Positions 54,037 through 63,705 of a DNA stretch of 64,000 bases are shown piece by piece (within the stretch, counting starts at the first letter, position 1; the number at the start of each line of letters is the position of its first letter). The translations under genes were made by a program, and so were the position numbers. Source of the stretch: Nocardia lijiangensis NBRC 108240 (lineage in GTDB: Bacteria; Actinomycetota; Actinomycetes; Mycobacteriales; Mycobacteriaceae); assembly GCF_001613045.1 (NCBI RefSeq), contig NZ_BDBP01000001.1, forward strand, positions 62,001 through 126,000. Direction: 5' to 3'. Under the pieces are notes generated by a model. It searched no databases, was not told where the DNA came from, and was given only the letters and a program-made list of their open reading frames with translations.

Positions 54037-55281
54037 GTGCGCATCGTTCGAGCCCTGCTGGCTCTGCTGCTGATCCTGCTACCGTTCACCGCCGCGTCCG
54101 CGGGCGCTCGCCCCGCGGAGCCGCCGGGGTGGACCGCGGCGTGGGCAACGTCGCCGCATTGGCCGAGCCGCGCGTTCGTGACCAACTGGGCGCAGGAGGG
54201 CTTCGCGAATCAGACGCTGCGCCAAGTGGTTCGGGTCAGCGAGGGCGGGCTCACCACCCGGGTGCGGCTAACCAACCGCTACGGCGCCGCGCCGCTGACG
54301 ATCACCGGCGCGACCATCGCGCGGACCGCCGGCGCGGGCGCCATCCGGCCCGAGACTCTGTCGCACCTGACCGTCGGGCTGTCACCGACCTTCGTGATCG
54401 CGCCGGGCGCCGACCTCGTCACCGATCCGATCGCGTTGCCGCTCAATGCCTTCGACTCGGTCACCATCACGCTGTACTTCGCCGAGCCGACCGGCCCCGC
54501 CACGCAGCACTCGCAGGCCATCGCCACCACCTACCGCGCCGCGGGCGATCACCGCACCGACCCGACCGCCGCGGCATTCACCGAGTCCACCCCGACCTGG
54601 TACTACCTGGCGGGCGTCGAAGTGGCCGATCTCGCACCGAACCCACCAGCCGTGGTGGCCTTCGGCGACTCCATCACCGACGGCGTCGGGTCGATCACCG
54701 ACGCGGACAACCGCTTTCCCGACGAACTCGCCGAACGCCTCGCCGCGGCGGGCGCCCCGCGCGCAGTGCTGAACCAGGGCATCGGCGGCAATCGGGTGAC
54801 CGTCGACTCCGACTGGCTCGGCGACAGCGCGCTGCGCCGCTTCCAGCGCGACGTCCTCGACCAGCCGGGCGTCGGCACGGTGATCATCCTGGAGGGCGCC
54901 AACGACATCGGCCTCAGCGCGGGCGCGGCCAACCTGGGTGAGCCGCCGACGCCGGTCTCGGCGGACCAGCTGATCGCCGCGCACCGGGAGCTGATCGCGC
55001 GGGCCCGCGCCGCTGGACTTCGCGTCATCGGCGCGACCATCCTGCCGTTCGGCGGTTCGCCATACGACACGCCGGAGGGCGAGATCAAGCGCTCGGCCGT
55101 CAACGAGTGGATCCGCACCTCCGGCGAGTACGACGCGGTCGTCGACACCGCCGCCGCGCTCGCCGATCCGGCGGACCCGAGCCGGTTGCACCCCGCCTTC
55201 GACAGCGGAGATCGCTTGCACCCCAACGACGCGGGCTACCGCGCGATGGCGCAGGCCGTGAACCTCGCCGACCTGCGCTGA
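54037..55281 (+). CDS. Secreted SGNH/GDSL hydrolase
   Basis: A 414-residue enzyme with signal peptide (ALLALLLILLPFTAASAGA). A ~175-residue N-terminal beta domain is followed by an SGNH hydrolase: block I FGDSITDG with the nucleophile Ser, block II GIGGNR, block III EGANDIG, block V DRLHPNDAGY with Asp/His. It should hydrolyse esters outside the cell. It matches actinobacterial secreted GDSL esterases. A long perfect terminator follows. Confidence 0.92.
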   Translation: MRIVRALLALLLILLPFTAASAGARPAEPPGWTAAWATSPHWPSRAFVTNWAQEGFANQTLRQVVRVSEGGLTTRVRLTNRYGAAPLTITGATIARTAGAGAIRPETLSHLTVGLSPTFVIAPGADLVTDPIALPLNAFDSVTITLYFAEPTGPATQHSQAIATTYRAAGDHRTDPTAAAFTESTPTWYYLAGVEVADLAPNPPAVVAFGDSITDGVGSITDADNRFPDELAERLAAAGAPRAVLNQGIGGNRVTVDSDWLGDSALRRFQRDVLDQPGVGTVIILEGANDIGLSAGAANLGEPPTPVSADQLIAAHRELIARARAAGLRVIGATILPFGGSPYDTPEGEIKRSAVNEWIRTSGEYDAVVDTAAALADPADPSRLHPAFDSGDRLHPNDAGYRAMAQAVNLADLR

Positions 55282-55305
55282 GGCGTAAGACCGACCGAGC
55301 ACCGA

Positions 55306-55350
55306 AACGGCGAGCGGGCCGGGGTATCGCACCCCGGCCCGCTCGCCGTT
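55306..55350. terminator. Bidirectional terminator GDSL gene / gatA
   Basis: Perfect 20-bp stem beginning AACGGCGAGCGGG, 5-nt loop ATCGC, ending in TT on the + side and preceded by TTTC on the minus side. Serves two convergent genes. Confidence 0.85.
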
Positions 55351-55363
55351 GTCCGGACTGCCG

Positions 55364-56890
55364 TCAGGCGATGGGTCCGCGGGCGGCCTCGTAGGCCGCG
55401 CCGACCCGGTACAGCCGGTCGTCGGCCAGCGCGGGCGCCATGATCTGCAGCCCCACCGGCATGCCGTCGTCCTTGCTCAGCCCCGACGGCACCGACATGG
55501 CCGGGTGGCCCGCCAGGTTGGTCGGCAGCGTGCACAAGTCCGACAGGTACATGGCCAGCGGGTCGTCGACCTTCTCGCCCAGCTTCCACGGGGTGAACGG
55601 GCTCGTCGGCGAGACCAGCACGTCGACCTGCTCGTAGGCGGCGTCGAAGTCGCGCGCGATCAGGGTGCGAACCTTGAGCGCCTGACCGTAGTAGGCGTCG
55701 TAGTAGCCCGCCGAGAGCGCGTAGGTGCCGATCATGATGCGGCGCTTGACCTCGGGGCCGAAGCCCGCCGCGCGGGTCAGCGCCATGACCTGCTCGGCGC
55801 TGTGCGTGCCGTCGTCGCCGACGCGCAGGCCGTAGCGCATGGCGTCGAAGCGCGCCAGGTTCGACGACACCTCCGAGGGCATCACCAGGTAGTAGGACGG
55901 CAGGCCGTATTCGAAGTGCGGGCAGGACACCTCGACGACCTCGGCGCCCAGCTCCTTCAGCACGCCGACCGCGGCGTCGAAGGAGGCGAGCACACCCGGC
56001 TGGTAGCTGTCGGAGTGCAGTTCCTTGACCACGCCGATCTTCACGCCGCGCAGATCGCCCGCGGCACCCGCGCGCGCGGCGGCCACCACGGGCGGCACCG
56101 GCACGTTGCGCGAGGTGGAGTCCTTCGGGTCGTACCCGGCGATCACCTCGTGCAGCAGCGCGGTGTCGAGCACCGTGCGGCCGCAGGGCCCGCCCTGATC
56201 CAGCGAGGACGCGCAGGCGACCAGGCCGAAGCGCGAGACCGTGCCGTAGGTCGGCTTGGTGCCGACGGTCGCGGTCACCGCGGCGGGCTGCCGGATCGAG
56301 CCACCGGTGTCGGTGCCGATGGCCAGCGGCGCCTGGTGCGAGGCCAGCGCGGCCGCCGAGCCGCCGCCGGAGCCGCCCGGGACGCGCGTGGTGTCCCACG
56401 GGTTGCGGGTCGGGCCGTAGGCGGAGTTCTCGGTGGACGAGCCCATGGCGAACTCGTCCATGTTGGTCTTGCCGAGGATCGGGATGCCCGCCGCGCGCAG
56501 CTTGGTGGTCAGCGTCGCGTCGTACGGCGACATCCAGCCCTCGAGAATCTTCGAGGCGCAGGTGGTCGGCATGTCCGTGGTGGTGAACACGTCCTTGAGT
56601 GCCAACGGAACTCCGGCCAGCGGCGAGGCGGGCGCCTGGCCCTCGGCCAGCGCCGCATCCACCGCGGTCGCGGCCGCGAGCGCGTGCTCGCCCGCGACGT
56701 GCAGGAACGCGTTGAGCTCGCCGTCCACCTCGGCGATCCGATCCAGGTGCGCCTGGGTGACCTCGGCCGAGGACACCTCGCGGGCGTGGATCTTCGCGGC
56801 CAGTTCGGCCGCGCTGAGGGTGGTCAGCTCCGGCCCACCCGTCTCCCGGCCGCCGCCCCTCACGGAATCGCCCTGCGATGCTGTACTCAT
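55364..56890 (-). CDS. gatA: Asp-tRNA(Asn)/Glu-tRNA(Gln) amidotransferase subunit A
   Basis: This 508-residue amidase-signature enzyme releases ammonia from glutamine for the transamidation done with GatB. The Ser-cisSer-Lys triad lies in [10 protein letters not shown] (Lys) and [24 protein letters not shown] (Ser residues). ATG overlaps the gatC stop (ATGA). In M. tuberculosis pfkA and gatB follow at once; here the ~20-kb signalling region intervenes. Confidence 0.97.
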   Translation of the reverse strand: MSTASQGDSVRGGGRETGGPELTTLSAAELAAKIHAREVSSAEVTQAHLDRIAEVDGELNAFLHVAGEHALAAATAVDAALAEGQAPASPLAGVPLALKDVFTTTDMPTTCASKILEGWMSPYDATLTTKLRAAGIPILGKTNMDEFAMGSSTENSAYGPTRNPWDTTRVPGGSGGGSAAALASHQAPLAIGTDTGGSIRQPAAVTATVGTKPTYGTVSRFGLVACASSLDQGGPCGRTVLDTALLHEVIAGYDPKDSTSRNVPVPPVVAAARAGAAGDLRGVKIGVVKELHSDSYQPGVLASFDAAVGVLKELGAEVVEVSCPHFEYGLPSYYLVMPSEVSSNLARFDAMRYGLRVGDDGTHSAEQVMALTRAAGFGPEVKRRIMIGTYALSAGYYDAYYGQALKVRTLIARDFDAAYEQVDVLVSPTSPFTPWKLGEKVDDPLAMYLSDLCTLPTNLAGHPAMSVPSGLSKDDGMPVGLQIMAPALADDRLYRVGAAYEAARGPIA

Positions 56891-57186
56891 TCGCCCTCTC
56901 CCAGAATCTGCGGCACCAGGAAGCGCTGCTCGTCGACCGCGGGCGCGGCCGCCAAGGCCTGGTGCGGCGTCAGGCCGGGCACCAGCTCGTCGGGGCGCGT
57001 GACGTTGGTCGCCGGATTCGGCGAGGACGTGGCCGGGACGTCGGCGGCGGCGACCTCGGAAATGGTCCGCACGTGGCTCAGGATCGAATCCAGCTGACCG
57101 GCGAACTGATCCAGTTCGGCGTCGGACAGCGCGAGCCGGGACAGCCGGGCGAGGTGTGCGACCTCGTCGCGGGAGATGGCGGGCAC
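56887..57186 (-). CDS. gatC: Asp-tRNA(Asn)/Glu-tRNA(Gln) amidotransferase subunit C
   Basis: A 99-residue subunit that wraps around and stabilises the GatAB complex. It has [22 protein letters not shown] and the C-terminal [13 protein letters not shown] at 57186 is preferred over ATG at 57216 because GAAAGGGG stands 8 nt upstream and it gives the usual length. Confidence 0.93.
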   Translation of the reverse strand: MPAISRDEVAHLARLSRLALSDAELDQFAGQLDSILSHVRTISEVAAADVPATSSPNPATNVTRPDELVPGLTPHQALAAAPAVDEQRFLVPQILGEGE

Positions 57187-57549
57187 CGCGGGACCCCTTT
57201 CGGCATGGTTGTGCATGGGTGGCCGTGCACGACGACCGCGCTGGCGCTCGGCTCACATCGTGCACGGAAGATGTTAGTCCGCGACCGGGATCGCTCCGCC
57301 CACCCGGTCGTCGCCGGGCTGCGGTGGACACATCGACAGTACGCCGCGCGACTCAACACCCGTCCAACAGCACGAACCGCGACGACACACCCCGAAATCT
57401 AGAGCGACACGCCGCGATGGCGCGAAATTGCCGCGTGGTGTTCGTCACTGGACGCTCTTCGAGTCGATAACAGGCCGTTAGGGGTGTAAGTATTGCCAGA
57501 CCCGGGTATCCGACCACCAGGCTCGGCCGGCCAGAGGAAAGGAACGCGC
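57187..57549. other. Divergent promoter region gatC / ACT-domain gene
   Basis: About 360 nt between divergent genes. TAAGTAT near 57488 is a possible -10 for the + strand gene. Nothing else stands out. Confidence 0.4.
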
Positions 57550-58200
57550 GTGTCATACCTGCTCCGCGTGCAACTTCCGGATCGCCCGGGAAGCCTCGGC
57601 GCACTCGCGCTCGCATTGGGTTCCGTCGGCGCCGACATCCTCTCGCTGGATGTGGTCGAACGCGGGGCAGGCTTCGCCGTGGACGATCTCGTCGTGGAAG
57701 TTCCACCCAACGCACTCCCGGACACTCTCATCACCGCCGCGGAATCGATCGGCGACGTCCACGTGGACTCCATCCGCCCGTATTCGGGCGTGCTGGACAC
57801 CCACCGCGAACTCGAGCTCATCGACCAGGTGGCCAGCGCACGCGACGACCGGCTGCAAGTGCTCGTCGACGGTGTGCCCCGCGTGCTGCGGGTCGGCTGG
57901 AGCACCGTGATCGACCTGGGCCCGCACGGCGCCTACCGGGTGGTCGGCAGCCAGAGCGCGCCGCAGACGCAGGCCGGTTCGGCGCCGTGGATGCCGCTCG
58001 AGAAGCCCGCCGTGCTCGATCCGGAGGCCGAGTGGGTGCCGCAGATCTGGCGGGACATGGATACCAAGCTGGCCGCCGCGCCGCTGGGCAACACCGGCAG
58101 GGTGCTGCTGCTCGGCAGGCCGGGCGGACCGGACTTCCGTCCGTCGGAGGTGGCGCGGCTCGGTTACCTGGCGGGCATCGTCGCGACCGTTCTCGGCTGA
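57550..58200 (+). CDS. ACT-domain protein (Rv3013-like)
   Basis: A 216-residue protein with an N-terminal ACT domain (YLLRVQLPDRPGSLGALALALGSVGADILSLDVV) and a second, degenerate ligand-binding-like half. ACT domains bind amino acids. GTG has AAAGGA 8 nt upstream. By position it equals M. tuberculosis Rv3013, divergent from gatC and upstream of ligA. Possible amino acid sensor; partner unknown. Confidence 0.88.
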   Translation: MSYLLRVQLPDRPGSLGALALALGSVGADILSLDVVERGAGFAVDDLVVEVPPNALPDTLITAAESIGDVHVDSIRPYSGVLDTHRELELIDQVASARDDRLQVLVDGVPRVLRVGWSTVIDLGPHGAYRVVGSQSAPQTQAGSAPWMPLEKPAVLDPEAEWVPQIWRDMDTKLAAAPLGNTGRVLLLGRPGGPDFRPSEVARLGYLAGIVATVLG

Positions 58201-58239
58201 ACCCGCGTTCCGCGAGTCCTGAGCGGACCTGCCGCGCGG

Positions 58240-58746
58240 TCAGCGTAGGGGCAGGGGCAAGCGCAAGACGGTGAGCAACTCGCCCGCAGGCGTCGTCCAA
58301 TCCCGTTCCGGCACAGCGACGAAACCTAAGCGATCGTAGATGCGGCGGGCGTCGACCATCGCGGGCATGGTGGTCAGCGCCACCGCCTCGCACGATTCCG
58401 CGGTCGCGGTCTCGATCACGGTGCGCACCAGCGCCGTTCCCGCGCCGAGTCCGCGGGCCCGCTTGTCGACCGCGAGCATGCGGAACTCCAGCTCACCGGG
58501 ACGGGCGATCTCCGCGTAGGGCAAGCCGTACCGGGCGACGGTGAGCGAGCCGACCACGCGATCGTCGTGCACCGCGACCAGGATCTGCGCCGCGGCGGCC
58601 CTGCGCTCGGTGTCGGCGAGCTCGGTGACGTACGAGCTGCTTGGCGGGACGTAACCCTCACCCACGTAGACGTCGACGGTCAGCTCGCCGACTGCGGCGT
58701 ACTCCTCCGGAGTCGCCGTCCGGATGACCATCTCGTGCACGCCCAT
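58240..58746 (-). CDS. GNAT-family N-acetyltransferase
   Basis: This 168-residue protein has the GNAT acetyl-CoA motif A, RMLAVDKRARGLGAGTALV (Q/RxxGxG/A). Motif D/C elements are ILVAVHDDRVVGSLTV and the C-terminal MPAMVDARRIYDRLGFVAV. ATG with GCAGGA 7 nt upstream. The substrate is unknown. Confidence 0.9.
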   Translation of the reverse strand: MGVHEMVIRTATPEEYAAVGELTVDVYVGEGYVPPSSSYVTELADTERRAAAAQILVAVHDDRVVGSLTVARYGLPYAEIARPGELEFRMLAVDKRARGLGAGTALVRTVIETATAESCEAVALTTMPAMVDARRIYDRLGFVAVPERDWTTPAGELLTVLRLPLPLR

Positions 58747-58792
58747 ACCGGCATCCTGCCACCGCCGCGGGCGACCTTGACATCCGACCAGT

Positions 58793-59137
58793 TCAGGAAC
58801 CCAGGGGCGGACGGCTACCCGGATGCGCAATCTGCCACCGGTCCGGCTTGCCCTGCGGGTAGACGACCGGGATGTAGTCACCGATCGCGGGCCACTGATT
58901 CACGTCCCAAGCGAAGCGACCGTAGACCACGGTCTCCGGCACCGACGGACCGGTCAAGTTGCCGGTGATGGTGACGTACTGCTCACCCATGGCCTCCGGG
59001 CGCGGGCTCACGCCCGTGACGTACAGCGAGCCGGACTCCGGTTGTGCCATCTGGAAGCCCTGCCGTCCCCGGCGATAGGCCACGAGCAGCGCCACCAGCG
59101 TGGTGACCATGATCACCAGCATTGCGAATTCCAGCAT
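58793..59137 (-). CDS. Small single-pass membrane protein
   Basis: A 114-residue protein with one N-terminal helix (FAMLVIMVTTLVALLVAY), a basic stop-transfer RRGRQG, and a small beta-rich domain (SLYVTGVSPRPEAMGEQYVTITGNLTGP...VYGRFAWDVNQWPAIGDYIPVVY). TACGAT lies 6 nt before the ATG, suggesting leaderless mRNA. No assigned function. Confidence 0.78.
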   Translation of the reverse strand: MLEFAMLVIMVTTLVALLVAYRRGRQGFQMAQPESGSLYVTGVSPRPEAMGEQYVTITGNLTGPSVPETVVYGRFAWDVNQWPAIGDYIPVVYPQGKPDRWQIAHPGSRPPLGS

Positions 59138-59143
59138 GCACCC

Positions 59144-59149
59144 ATCGTA
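59144..59149 (-). promoter_or_regulatory. Putative -10 box for small membrane protein gene
   Basis: TACGAT, 6 nt upstream of the ATG on the minus strand. Confidence 0.45.
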
Positions 59150-59203
59150 TGGCGCGGGCCGCACGCGTCCTCGGCGCGCGGCCCGTGCGGTCCCCTGTGG
59201 GTT

Positions 59204-60451
59204 TCAGAGCGCCGCGAGTTCGCTCGCACCGCGCTCGGTGCGGCGGACCTGCCAGACCGCCGTGCGGGTGCGCTGCGAACGACCGTTGCCCCGATCGATC
59301 AGCGAGCGGTTGTCGGTGGTGAAAACCAGCTGGGCGCCATGGGCATTGGTCTCCGGGTTCTGGAACAGCTGGATCAGCCGATCGGCCTGCTCGGCGGGCA
59401 GATGTGCGCCGATGTCGTCGACAGCGAGCACCCGTCCGTTGTCGAGGGCGTCGAGCATGGTGGGCAGCAACCGCAGCAGCGAGAGCGTCGCGGCGGATTC
59501 GTCGGTGATGTCGAACGGGGCGTCGATGCCCGCGTGCACCAAGCCGAGGCCGACGCCGCGCCGGGCCACCATACGGGTGTAGAGCGCGTCACGGGCGGCG
59601 CGCAGATTCGTCAGCTCCCGTTCCAGCATCAGCGGGGTGATCCCGTTGTCCTGCAGCAGCAGGCGGTCGGCGTGGGCGGGCGAGTTGGCGCACAGCTCGG
59701 CCTGTTTGGCGGTGCCTTCGATGTCGGCGTCGAGTTCACGCAGATAGTCGGCGTAGAGCGGGTCGTTCTCGGCGATCAGCAGATCCGTGATGCCCAGTTC
59801 GGCGGCGCGCAGCAACAGCAGCAGCCGGGCCGCGTTGTCCGGGGACCGCGAGATGTGGCCGCCCAGCCGGTGCGCCACCGCGTCCGGCTCGGCCGCGCCG
59901 CGCTGCACCTCCAGCATCGAGGAGAACCAGCGGTAGGCGGGCACCAGCGCCTCGGCGTACATCTGCCCGGCGAGGCTGAGCAGCAGCGCGTTCGGACGCG
60001 CCAGCGGCACCAGCGCGGCGATGCCGTAGCGGGCGGCCTCGAACATGGGACCGATTTTGATTTGTTCGCCGTTGCGCTCGAACACGATTCGCTTGCGCGA
60101 GCGCGGATGGCTGTACAACCATTCGGCGGTCACCTCGGCATTGTCCAGCCGGAAGCCGTAGGTGAACGGGCAGCCCTCCGCGACGAACCCCGCAACGAAC
60201 TCGGTCGGTCGATCCGGAAAACCCAAGTGCGGCGCACGAACCGGGCCCGCGTACGGATCCCACCCGGTGACCGAATGCAGCACCGCGTCACGCATGTGCC
60301 CGAGCGCATCGATCAGGCTGGTCTTCCCCGCCGCGGTCCCCCCGTGCACCGCGGTCACCGGCACCGCCACCGGCCCACTCCCCTTGGTCAGCCGCAGCTC
60401 CTGCCGGTCGGCCAGCGATCTGTGGTTGGTCACCTGAAAACTCCGCAGCAT
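59204..60451 (-). CDS. AAA ATPase (AAA_15/21, OLD/ABC-ATPase-like)
   Basis: This 415-residue SMC/ABC-like ATPase begins MLRSFQVTNHRSLADRQEL, the usual FxVxNxRSL strand. Walker A is VHGGTAAGKTSLIDAL (~36-51), and a late Walker B/D-loop-like segment reads LAVDDIGAHLP followed by FTTDNRSLID. There is no TOPRIM nuclease domain. Related proteins appear in abortive-infection and anti-phage modules. Here it is divergent from a Uma2-type nuclease-fold gene, 180 bp apart. The usual signature glutamate after VDD is replaced by Ile (VDDIG), so hydrolysis may be weak. Confidence 0.82.
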   Translation of the reverse strand: MLRSFQVTNHRSLADRQELRLTKGSGPVAVPVTAVHGGTAAGKTSLIDALGHMRDAVLHSVTGWDPYAGPVRAPHLGFPDRPTEFVAGFVAEGCPFTYGFRLDNAEVTAEWLYSHPRSRKRIVFERNGEQIKIGPMFEAARYGIAALVPLARPNALLLSLAGQMYAEALVPAYRWFSSMLEVQRGAAEPDAVAHRLGGHISRSPDNAARLLLLLRAAELGITDLLIAENDPLYADYLRELDADIEGTAKQAELCANSPAHADRLLLQDNGITPLMLERELTNLRAARDALYTRMVARRGVGLGLVHAGIDAPFDITDESAATLSLLRLLPTMLDALDNGRVLAVDDIGAHLPAEQADRLIQLFQNPETNAHGAQLVFTTDNRSLIDRGNGRSQRTRTAVWQVRRTERGASELAAL

Positions 60452-60618
60452 GCCGCCATACTTCCGTCCCACCCGCCCCTGTGCGACACCAACCCGCGTC
60501 GCCGCACGAATCAGCACTCGACGCCCGCCACCGTCCGTCGTTGTGGATAAGTTCGATTTCCTAGCCCCAACCTGGCCGGATGCGACGCGCATCCGCTCTC
60601 GGTCGGAGCACGACACGG

Positions 60619-60624
60619 TACGCT
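60619..60624 (+). promoter_or_regulatory. Putative -10 box for Uma2 gene (leaderless)
   Basis: TACGCT, 7 nt before the ATG. Confidence 0.45.
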
Positions 60625-60631
60625 TGGCTCC

Positions 60632-61180
60632 ATGACCGAGGCCTCGATCGCCTACCACTGGAGCCGCGACGAGTTCTTGCGCGCGTGGCAAGCGGGTGCG
60701 TTCGACCGTCGGGTCGAACTCGTCGAGGGGGAGGTTTGGTCGGTGGTCATCGGGGGCTGGCACGGAGAGGCGGTATTCCGCGTCGCGGCGGCTTTGCGGT
60801 CGAGCCAGTTCAAGGTCAGCGGAGCGACGCTGCCGACCGAGGATTCACTGCCGGATCCCGACTGCTGGGTCCGCCGGGTCGATGCCGAACCCATTGATGT
60901 TGTCGGCAAGAAGATCCCGGTGTGGGCACCGGAGGACATCTCGCTGGTTGTAGAGGTTTCCGACGAAACGGTGGTGCCGGACCTCAACGTCAAGGCCAAT
61001 CTCTACAGCCGGGGCGGGTACCCGGTCTATTGGGTCGTCACCAGGGAACTGATCTACGAACACACCGAGCCCACGCCGAGGGGCTATGCGAACGTTCGCA
61101 AGTTCCTTCCCGGCGAGCTCATTCCGCTGCATTTCGCCGACACCGCGGTCGCCGTCGAAGACATTCTGTTCGAGGAGTAG
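60632..61180 (+). CDS. Uma2-family (DUF820) PD-(D/E)XK-fold protein
   Basis: This 182-residue protein has the Uma2 layout: VELVEGEVW, the acidic site PDPDCWV (~88), and LVVEVSDETVVPDLNVKANLY with the E and K of the PD-(D/E)XK fold. Uma2 proteins are abundant in cyanobacteria and actinobacteria; nuclease activity is inferred from the fold. Divergent from the AAA ATPase. Confidence 0.85.
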   Translation: MTEASIAYHWSRDEFLRAWQAGAFDRRVELVEGEVWSVVIGGWHGEAVFRVAAALRSSQFKVSGATLPTEDSLPDPDCWVRRVDAEPIDVVGKKIPVWAPEDISLVVEVSDETVVPDLNVKANLYSRGGYPVYWVVTRELIYEHTEPTPRGYANVRKFLPGELIPLHFADTAVAVEDILFEE

Positions 61181-61296
61181 TCGGCGGGCGTCTCGGGCGG
61201 ACGTGGGGACAGCGGGGGCGATCGGGGTTAGCATGCTGGCGCTAGCTCCTGTGGGGGCGTGGCTGTCCGAGCGTCTCCAAGGGATGAGGTCCAGCG

Positions 61297-61650
61297 ATGA
61301 CACGAATGCTTCGTCGGCTCGTGATCCGCGGTGCGGTGATCGGGGCGATCGCCGCCGGTGCGGTGGTCGCGGTGCCGCAGACGGCGATCGCCGACGCGCC
61401 GTGCCCGGACGGTACCGCGAGGGTGTTCCTCAACGACGCCACCAACGTGTGCCAGAGCGGCAGCGCGACCTATACCGCTCGACCGGCGGTGAGCAAGGTG
61501 TGTTCGACGGGAGGCACCACGGTCGTGGTGGAGACCACCGGTCCGCGCCGGGTCAACCGGCGGCACATCGAACTCGAGCCAGGCGGGCACTGCGCGCGCC
61601 TCGAGATCGAGGGCCAGGAAAGCGCCACCGTGCAGGTCCAGCCCGCCTGA
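61297..61650 (+). CDS. Small secreted protein
   Basis: This 117-residue product has a Sec signal peptide (VIRGAVIGAIAAGAVVAVPQTAIADA) and a ~85-residue mature domain with four Cys (APCPDG, TNVCQSG, SKVCSTG, GHCARL). ATG has GAGGT upstream. No family recognised. Probably exported. Confidence 0.75.
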   Translation: MTRMLRRLVIRGAVIGAIAAGAVVAVPQTAIADAPCPDGTARVFLNDATNVCQSGSATYTARPAVSKVCSTGGTTVVVETTGPRRVNRRHIELEPGGHCARLEIEGQESATVQVQPA

Positions 61651-61792
61651 TCGCCGCCGCTTCCGAACTCGGCGAGCGCCGCGTCTCCGACCGATGCGCT
61701 AGGAGAGCTCCGGCGCCGTAGGAGACCCCAGCGCCGTGCAAGACCTCAGCGCCATGGGAGACCTGAAGCGCCGCAGTGCCGATCACGCTTCG

Positions 61793-62914
61793 CTAGCCGC
61801 CGCCGCGCCACAGCAGTGCGCTGTCGCCGAACTCGTGCCATAGGTAGCCGGTATCGAGCGCTTCGGCGTACGCGCGGCGCACGGTGGAGTCCCCGGCGAC
61901 CGCGACCAGCAGGTCCAGATGCGACGCTCCGGGCGCGTGCCAGCCGGTGATCAGCCCGTCGACCACCCGGGCGGGACGATCCGCGCCGAGGACGAGTTCG
62001 GTCCACCCGCTCTCGGGGCGCACCCGTCCGTCCGTGTCGGCGGCGGATTCGAGCGCCCTGGTGACCGTGGTACCGACCGCGACGACCCGGCCGTTCGCGG
62101 CTCTGGTGTCGTTCACCAGACGTGCCGTGGCCGGGGGCACGGCGAAGCGCTCCGGGCTCGGAGGTTCTCCGGCTTCCGGCGAGGAGACGCCCGTGTGCAA
62201 GGTGATCGGAGCGAGGGCGACCCCGGAGCTGACCAGGTCCAGCACCACGTCGTGCGTGAACGGTCGTGCGGCGCTCGGCATTTCCGCGCTGCCAGGGACG
62301 CGCCCGAACACCGTCGTGTAGTACGAGGGCGACCATCGCCGCGGCACGTAGGAGTAGGTGATCGGTCGCCCGTGCTCGCTCATGAGAACTCGCGGATCCA
62401 CGGTGACGTCGGCGATCCACAGCCTGCGCGCCCCCGGCAGCCACGTCCCGCGCAGTGTCGCGCGTGCTCCGTCCGGCAGCTCGATCACGGTGCCCGCCCG
62501 CAGTTTCCGGCTCGGCAGTGGGGTGCGCTCGCGGGTCCGCGCCTCGACCACCCAGCCGCCGTCGTCCAGCCAGGTGGCGAAGTGCAGAGTGATCGGCAGG
62601 TCCGCAATGGCGGCGTCGACTCCGGCGGAGGTGGTCGCCGAATTGTTCACCACCACAAGGTCACCCGGCCGCAGGTAACGCGGAAGTTCTCGAAACCGCG
62701 CGTGTGTCAGCCGATCTCCGGCGACCAGCAGCCGGACACCGTCCCGCGCCGTGCCGCGTGTCTCCGGCGGGGCATCGGCGTTGTACCGGTCCGGCAGCTC
62801 GAAGGACCGTGCCCATCCGCCGGAACCCGTTGCGGCCCCGATATTTCCGTGTTTCGACAATGGACGGTGCCGCGGCTCGCCCCGCGCGGGCACGGTCGAC
62901 GCTTCGCCACTCAT
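61793..62914 (-). CDS. QueA-like SAM:tRNA ribosyltransferase-isomerase family protein
   Basis: This 373-residue protein aligns by motif with QueA along its length: DLVVVNNSATT, MPSAARPFT, APITLHTGVSSPE, VAVGTTVTRALES, GWTELVL, DGLITGWHAPGASHLDLLVAVAG and GYLWHEFGDSALL. QueA makes epoxyqueuosine in tRNA. Several positions are altered and the protein is longer at the N-terminus. No other queuosine gene is near, and most actinobacteria lack the pathway, so the true substrate may differ. ATG with GAGGTGG upstream; 64 nt downstream of the dehydrogenase gene, likely co-transcribed. Confidence 0.85.
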   Translation of the reverse strand: MSGEASTVPARGEPRHRPLSKHGNIGAATGSGGWARSFELPDRYNADAPPETRGTARDGVRLLVAGDRLTHARFRELPRYLRPGDLVVVNNSATTSAGVDAAIADLPITLHFATWLDDGGWVVEARTRERTPLPSRKLRAGTVIELPDGARATLRGTWLPGARRLWIADVTVDPRVLMSEHGRPITYSYVPRRWSPSYYTTVFGRVPGSAEMPSAARPFTHDVVLDLVSSGVALAPITLHTGVSSPEAGEPPSPERFAVPPATARLVNDTRAANGRVVAVGTTVTRALESAADTDGRVRPESGWTELVLGADRPARVVDGLITGWHAPGASHLDLLVAVAGDSTVRRAYAEALDTGYLWHEFGDSALLWRGGG

Positions 62915-62978
62915 GCCTCCACCTCGCCAGCGCTCGGCTCCGGCGTGCGCGATGCGCACTGGCACATGATTCGCTCAC

Positions 62979-63671
62979 TCATCGCGCCACCGCGAAATCC
63001 GCCGCGGTGTAGCGGCCGTTCTTCGGCCGTTCGTCGAGCAGCCGAAGCAACGCGGGCACAACGGTGTCCGGCTCGGGCCGATCGGAGATGTCCTCGCCGG
63101 GGAACGCGGCCTGGTGCATCTCGGTGCGCATATCGCCCGGATCGAACGAGTAGATCGCCAGCTCCGGGTGCTCGGCCGCGAGGATCGCGGTGAGCTGATC
63201 CAGCGCCGCCTTGGCCGAACCGTATCCACCCCATCCCGGATACGGTTCCACGGCGGCGTCGGAGCTGATGTCGATGACGACGCCGCCGAGATCGAGCAGC
63301 GGCAGCACCGCCTGGAGGATCGCCAGCGGGGCCACGACGTTCGTGCGATAGACGGCCTCGAGTTCATCGAGCGGATAGTCGGCCAGCCGGGGCAGCGGGC
63401 TGGGCCCGAGCCTGCTGGCGTTGTTCACCACGAGATCGAGCGGTCCGGCCCCTTCGGCGATTTCGGTCAGCCTGGCGCGGTGTGCGGGATCGGTGACATC
63501 GCCGGTGACGGCGATGAACGCGGCGCCGAGCTCGGCACGGACCCGGTCGAGCCGGTCGCCGCGGCGGGCGGTGCCGATCACCCGCCAGCCGCGCCCGGCC
63601 AGCGCGCGGGAGAGTGCGAGGCCGAGCCCGGCCGAGGCGCCGGTGATCAGGGCGGTGGGACGGTGAGTCAT
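62979..63671 (-). CDS. Short-chain dehydrogenase/reductase
   Basis: This 230-residue classical SDR has the NAD(P) motif TGASAGLGLA (TGxxxGxG), NNAS, the catalytic Ser in IDISSDA and the YGSAK pair (YxxxK). A basic TARRGDRL after strand 2 suggests NADP. ATG with AGGAG 7 nt upstream. A MerR-like operator lies in its promoter. Heads a likely two-gene unit with the QueA-like protein. Confidence 0.93.
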   Translation of the reverse strand: MTHRPTALITGASAGLGLALSRALAGRGWRVIGTARRGDRLDRVRAELGAAFIAVTGDVTDPAHRARLTEIAEGAGPLDLVVNNASRLGPSPLPRLADYPLDELEAVYRTNVVAPLAILQAVLPLLDLGGVVIDISSDAAVEPYPGWGGYGSAKAALDQLTAILAAEHPELAIYSFDPGDMRTEMHQAAFPGEDISDRPEPDTVVPALLRLLDERPKNGRYTAADFAVAR

Positions 63672-63705
63672 GACGGTCTCCTGATAGTTGCCTACCCGAC
63701 CGATC

